Part shown: positions 61,101 to 64,000 of the stretch, piece by piece | How positions within the stretch are numbered: position 1 is the first letter of the stretch | How the letters are laid out: every line of letters begins with the position of its first letter | Origin: Alicyclobacillus sp. | GTDB lineage: Bacteria > Bacillota > Bacilli > Alicyclobacillales > Alicyclobacillaceae | Reading direction: 5' to 3' | Length of the DNA: 64,000 nt | NCBI GenBank assembly: GCA_023511725.1 | Contig: JAIMAY010000001.1 | Location: forward strand, 62,001 to 126,000 | Made by a program: the position numbers and the translations under genes | The notes under the pieces: generated by a model | Databases searched by the model: none | Seen by the model: the letters and a program-made list of their open reading frames with translations, nothing else | What the model was told of the DNA's origin: nothing

Positions 61101-61129
61101 ATTATTCAACAACATATTAACATCGTCAA
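61101..61129 (-). promoter_or_regulatory. sigma-A-like promoter of DUF2089 operon
   Basis: On the minus strand TTGACG (61124-61129) and AATAAT (61101-61106) are 17 bases apart, about 30 bases before the start codon. Confidence 0.65.
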
Positions 61130-61161
61130 GATCCGGCGCAGATATGCGCCCCTCTCGGGGA

Positions 61162-61195
61162 TAAAAAATGCGCTCCGGTACACTCCGGAGCGCAT
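61162..61195 (-). terminator. terminator of the chemoreceptor gene
   Basis: On the minus strand ATGCGCTCCGG (61185-61195) pairs perfectly with CCGGAGCGCAT (61168-61178), followed by TTTTTAT. It is a clear intrinsic terminator about 31 bases beyond the stop. Confidence 0.9.
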
Positions 61196-61225
61196 GGGAA
61201 TGGATCACGCTGTAGCGAGGGCGGT

Positions 61226-62509
61226 TTACCCGTTCGTCCGCATCTCGATGGACAGCGCAGCTTCGAAGGCCGCTGCATGCAGTCGCATATCGTCCGCACA
61301 ACGGGCCACCAAGCGAGCCTGCTCGACCTGCTGGCTGCACCCGGCACGCAGCTGTGACATACGCTGATCAATATCCTCGAAGCTCTTCAGCAAATCATGC
61401 ATCCATGCATCCAGGTCCGCCATCGCCCGTTGCGTGGCATTCAAAACGGAAGTGATGTGCACGCGATTCTGTTCAGCCCTGCCAAGGGGAGCCGCCGCGC
61501 TCTCCAGGGCTCGTCTGGCATTCTCCATCTGTACATCGCTCGTTGCCGCCTGTTCCACGGCATGTTGCAGAGACGAATTGACCTGTTTCAGCGCATCCGC
61601 CAACCGATTCGCCGCGTCTCCAATGTTCACCGAACTCTCCTGGGACCTGTCCGCCAACCTTCGGATCTCCTCCGCAATCACGATGAATCCGCGCCCTGCT
61701 TCACCGGCGCGGGCCGCCTCGATGGCGGCGTTGAGGGCGAGGAGGTTGGTCTGCTCCGCAAAGTGTGAGATAAGTGCGCTGGCTTCTCGAATGACCGCCG
61801 AAGCGTCGATGAGTTCCCGTAGGTCTGTGGCCGCTGCATGCATCCGATCCCGTGTGTCGCGCGCCACGGCAGTCGCGGCGTTCATCTCTTGAACCGCACC
61901 ATGGAGTCGGTCCAGGGTGGCGGACAGCCACGAACCCTCATCGCCAACCTGGGTGAGTGCCTGTTCCAACTGCTGCCCCAAGGACTCGACCCGTTGCATG
62001 AACTGCCGCGCGACGTCTACCGTCCGCCGTTCCCACGCCGCGACCGTCTCTGCATCCTGCGCCGTGCTGTTGGCGCCTGTCTCCAATTTGCTCGAAACGT
62101 CCGCAAGCAACTGATTCTCCGAAGTCAGCGCGGCCGCGGCGTGTTCCGCTTCTGTGAGCAGCGCCTGCCATTGCTGGGCAAGTTTCAGCAAGCTGTCCGC
62201 AATCTCGCGAAGGTGCCCTGTCTGCGTCACATCGAGCGGAACCGGCCTACCTTCACGCACCGATTCGATGTAGCGCAGGATGGGTCGTATGGGCCGCACA
62301 AACCGCACGTAGTTCAAGCCGCCGGTGATGATGCCCACCAGTGCGCCGCCGACGCTGCCGATCACGCAGTCGCGGATCACCCATGCCACCGACACGTGAT
62401 CTAGTGAGGCGTTGAGCAGGGAGATGAGGAGTGCACCAGGTGTGGCAAAGCGTACCGTTCGCCAGATGTAAACCCAAAAATTCACGCGATCCGCCTGCGT
62501 GTCCGGCAT
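61226..62509 (-). CDS. methyl-accepting chemotaxis protein without external sensor domain
   Basis: The 427-residue protein has two hydrophobic segments near residues 12-32 and 44-64 with almost no loop between, then a HAMP-like stretch ([16 protein letters not shown] near 72) and a long coiled-coil signalling domain. The hairpin tip is typical: [20 protein letters not shown] near 248 and [20 protein letters not shown] near 269. No periplasmic ligand-binding domain is present, so the signal must be cytosolic or membrane-borne. ATG 62509 has GGAGGG seven bases upstream. No che genes are nearby. Confidence 0.9.
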   Translation of the reverse strand: MPDTQADRVNFWVYIWRTVRFATPGALLISLLNASLDHVSVAWVIRDCVIGSVGGALVGIITGGLNYVRFVRPIRPILRYIESVREGRPVPLDVTQTGHLREIADSLLKLAQQWQALLTEAEHAAAALTSENQLLADVSSKLETGANSTAQDAETVAAWERRTVDVARQFMQRVESLGQQLEQALTQVGDEGSWLSATLDRLHGAVQEMNAATAVARDTRDRMHAAATDLRELIDASAVIREASALISHFAEQTNLLALNAAIEAARAGEAGRGFIVIAEEIRRLADRSQESSVNIGDAANRLADALKQVNSSLQHAVEQAATSDVQMENARRALESAAAPLGRAEQNRVHITSVLNATQRAMADLDAWMHDLLKSFEDIDQRMSQLRAGCSQQVEQARLVARCADDMRLHAAAFEAALSIEMRTNG

Positions 62510-62567
62510 TCGTGTTCCCTCCGTCCGTTCTCCTCTTGGACGAATTCGACACGATGGACAGAATCTC

Positions 62568-64000
62568 CTACGTATCCAGCGGCTTTAGATCATGCCGCCG
62601 CAGACCTTTCGGGTACATGTTGTTGATCCTATCACCCACTGCATGACCGAACCCGAGCGGTAATCCCGCTAGATGCAGCCACAGGCCCCCCTTCGGAACG
62701 CCCACCGGATGGAGCGGCTCGCCCGCGAACCACGCTAGCGCCTCTGCCTCGCTGATCTCCAAGGGGCGTGCAGCAGCCCGGCAGGATACGGCCATCGCCA
62801 GGCCGTGAGCGGGAAGCCACCGTTTTCCGCGGCGCTCCGCCAACGGAAAACCGGCGCGCAGCGCCCGCAGCCCATGCGGGTGCAGGGCATCGGCCGGGAT
62901 CCACGAGAGGTGATCTGGTCCTGTTTGGACAACCCGTCCATCCTCTATCCAACCGCTCAGGGTATCTCCGCGTATCCATTCGTCGGCCAGTGCTGCACGA
63001 ACCTCGTTCGCCGTGCGGGATGCTATCGCAAGTGCCATTCGCGGCGGTCGGGGCCGTTCACCGTTCAGCACACGAAATCGGGCGATGAAGTGTCCTTCGC
63101 CGCGTCCACGATGTGGCCACAGTCGCCGTGTGCACACGAGCTCAGTACGCCCGCCAGCCCACTCTGGTCTGCCCGGTTCCCATCCCGGCCAGGCAGGCAG
63201 GGGCTCCAATTCCACCGGCAGCGTCGCCAACGCCCATGCCACCACCTGTTCATTTTCCACAGGGTTGAAGGTGCAGGTCGAGTAGACCAGGCGGCCACCG
63301 TGGCGGACCATGCGAATGGCTGTTTCCAGAAGCTTGCGCTGCCGTTCCGCGCAACCTTCCACATGGCGTTCCGACCACCGCAACCGTGTGGCGGGGTCTT
63401 TGCGGAACATGCCTTCACCCGAGCAGGGCGCATCGACCAACACCGCATCGAAGACACCGGGGAATAAGCTGGCAAGGCGTTCCGGATGTTCGCTCACCAC
63501 CGTGGCTGGGACGCCAAGTCGCTCCATGTTCTGGGCCAAAATCCGTGCTCTGTCGTGCTGAATATCGTTTGCGAGCAGCCATCCTCGGGTCCCAAGGCGC
63601 CGACCCAAGGCGCCCGACTTGCCGCCGGGCGCGGCACAAAGGTCGAGAATCTGCTCGCCGGGCCTCGCATCCACCGCCGTGGCCACCGCCATCGCGGAAG
63701 GTTCCTGGATGTAGTACGTTCCGGCTTCATGCCAAACCGTGCCACCCAGGCGCGCGTCCTTGTCCGTGTAGTAGGCACCTTCCATCCATGGCACAGGATC
63801 CGTCAGATGAGGGCGCAGCGCGTGAGGCAACGGCAGCGGTTCGTTATCCGCCGCCCACCCTGATCCTTCCGGTGTGGGTGCATGGGGCACATGTCGGCTG
63901 TCAGCGTCGGTTCCCTCCGCACGCACGCGATGAAGGCGAACCCCTCGTGTGGGCGCGGCGTCGAGTGCGTCGCGCAGCAGCGGCCACTCGCTTCCGAGCC
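62568..64000 (-). CDS. RsmF/RsmB-type rRNA m5C methyltransferase (N-terminus beyond window)
   Basis: The visible 477 residues belong to the NOL1/NOP2/Sun family of 16S rRNA cytosine-5 methyltransferases, RsmF/YebU type. Motifs are [11 protein letters not shown] near 95, the SAM site [15 protein letters not shown] near 120, [14 protein letters not shown] near 188 with the methylating cysteine region, and [16 protein letters not shown] near 244 with the second catalytic cysteine. A C-terminal PUA-like domain follows. The reading frame is open to the right edge with no convincing start (a family-like VRLHRV stretch lies upstream of GTG 63926), so the gene runs past the window. Confidence 0.9.
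   Translation of the reverse strand, partial: LGSEWPLLRDALDAAPTRGVRLHRVRAEGTDADSRHVPHAPTPEGSGWAADNEPLPLPHALRPHLTDPVPWMEGAYYTDKDARLGGTVWHEAGTYYIQEPSAMAVATAVDARPGEQILDLCAAPGGKSGALGRRLGTRGWLLANDIQHDRARILAQNMERLGVPATVVSEHPERLASLFPGVFDAVLVDAPCSGEGMFRKDPATRLRWSERHVEGCAERQRKLLETAIRMVRHGGRLVYSTCTFNPVENEQVVAWALATLPVELEPLPAWPGWEPGRPEWAGGRTELVCTRRLWPHRGRGEGHFIARFRVLNGERPRPPRMALAIASRTANEVRAALADEWIRGDTLSGWIEDGRVVQTGPDHLSWIPADALHPHGLRALRAGFPLAERRGKRWLPAHGLAMAVSCRAAARPLEISEAEALAWFAGEPLHPVGVPKGGLWLHLAGLPLGFGHAVGDRINNMYPKGLRRHDLKPLDT

Noticed and set aside
61168-61195. Hairpin considered as a phage attachment or repeat element
   Set aside because: It has a stem followed by a T-run on the minus strand and sits right after a gene, so it is a terminator.

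Overview
This 64 kb window is a high-GC (roughly 60%) chromosomal segment of a spore-forming, respiring member of the Bacilli. The evidence is sporulation genes (spoVB, an sspH-type spore protein, a SleB-like cortex hydrolase, a tiny YjcZ-like protein), AddAB in place of RecBCD, an aa3-type menaquinol oxidase, the hemE-hemH-hemY coproporphyrin-route operon, a bacilliredoxin and strong GGAGG ribosome sites. Gene order and GC content suggest an Alicyclobacillaceae-like organism, but no 16S rRNA is present and this placement is an inference.

Region 1 (1-20500) is the conserved Bacillus-type block ruvB-queA-tgt-yajC-yrzE-spoVB-comN-secD-secF-recJ-apt-relA-dtd. Several genes are inserted in it: a sigI-rsgI sigma/anti-sigma pair between ruvB and queA, a membrane GAF-GGDEF protein, a DUF421 (YetF-like) membrane protein behind a hairpin leader, and a CDF cation exporter. 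A metallo-beta-lactamase-fold hydrolase closes the run.

Region 2 (20500-33150) holds a small membrane protein, an sspH gene, a previously easy-to-miss selenocysteine tRNA gene (minus strand, 21277-21373, anticodon TCA) with its own promoter, an HD-GYP phosphodiesterase, hemY-hemH-hemE, a bacilliredoxin, glycerate kinase, a fumarylacetoacetate-hydrolase-fold enzyme, a DtxR-family metalloregulator, a DacF-like D,D-carboxypeptidase, two small membrane proteins, dusB and an MFS transporter.

Region 3 (33300-44770) carries addB-addA and the quinol oxidase operon qoxABCD. Region 4 (44788-54735) holds a 2-hydroxyacid dehydrogenase, the sugar nucleotidyltransferases manC and galU, a second MFS transporter, a small conserved protein, a SleB-like hydrolase, ATP-dependent PEP carboxykinase, a lone moeA and an aldo/keto reductase. 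Region 5 (54823-64000) is the least conventional: two unrecognised proteins around an AT-rich palindrome, a 489-residue methyltransferase with a helical, possibly globin-like N-terminal half, a short-chain dehydrogenase, a class V aminotransferase, a DUF2089/DUF4097 operon with a tiny membrane protein, a chemoreceptor without an external sensor domain, and an rRNA methyltransferase cut by the window end.

There are no insertion sequences, prophage genes, CRISPR arrays or rRNA genes that I can see, and no gene-free gap above 300 bases. The standout is the tRNA-Sec gene, which implies UGA decoding as selenocysteine in a lineage where that is sporadic; the isolated moeA would fit a selenium/molybdenum enzyme such as formate dehydrogenase elsewhere in the genome. 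Secondary leads are the hairpin covering the ribosome site of the DUF421 gene, the sensor-like methyltransferase and the sigI-rsgI insertion.
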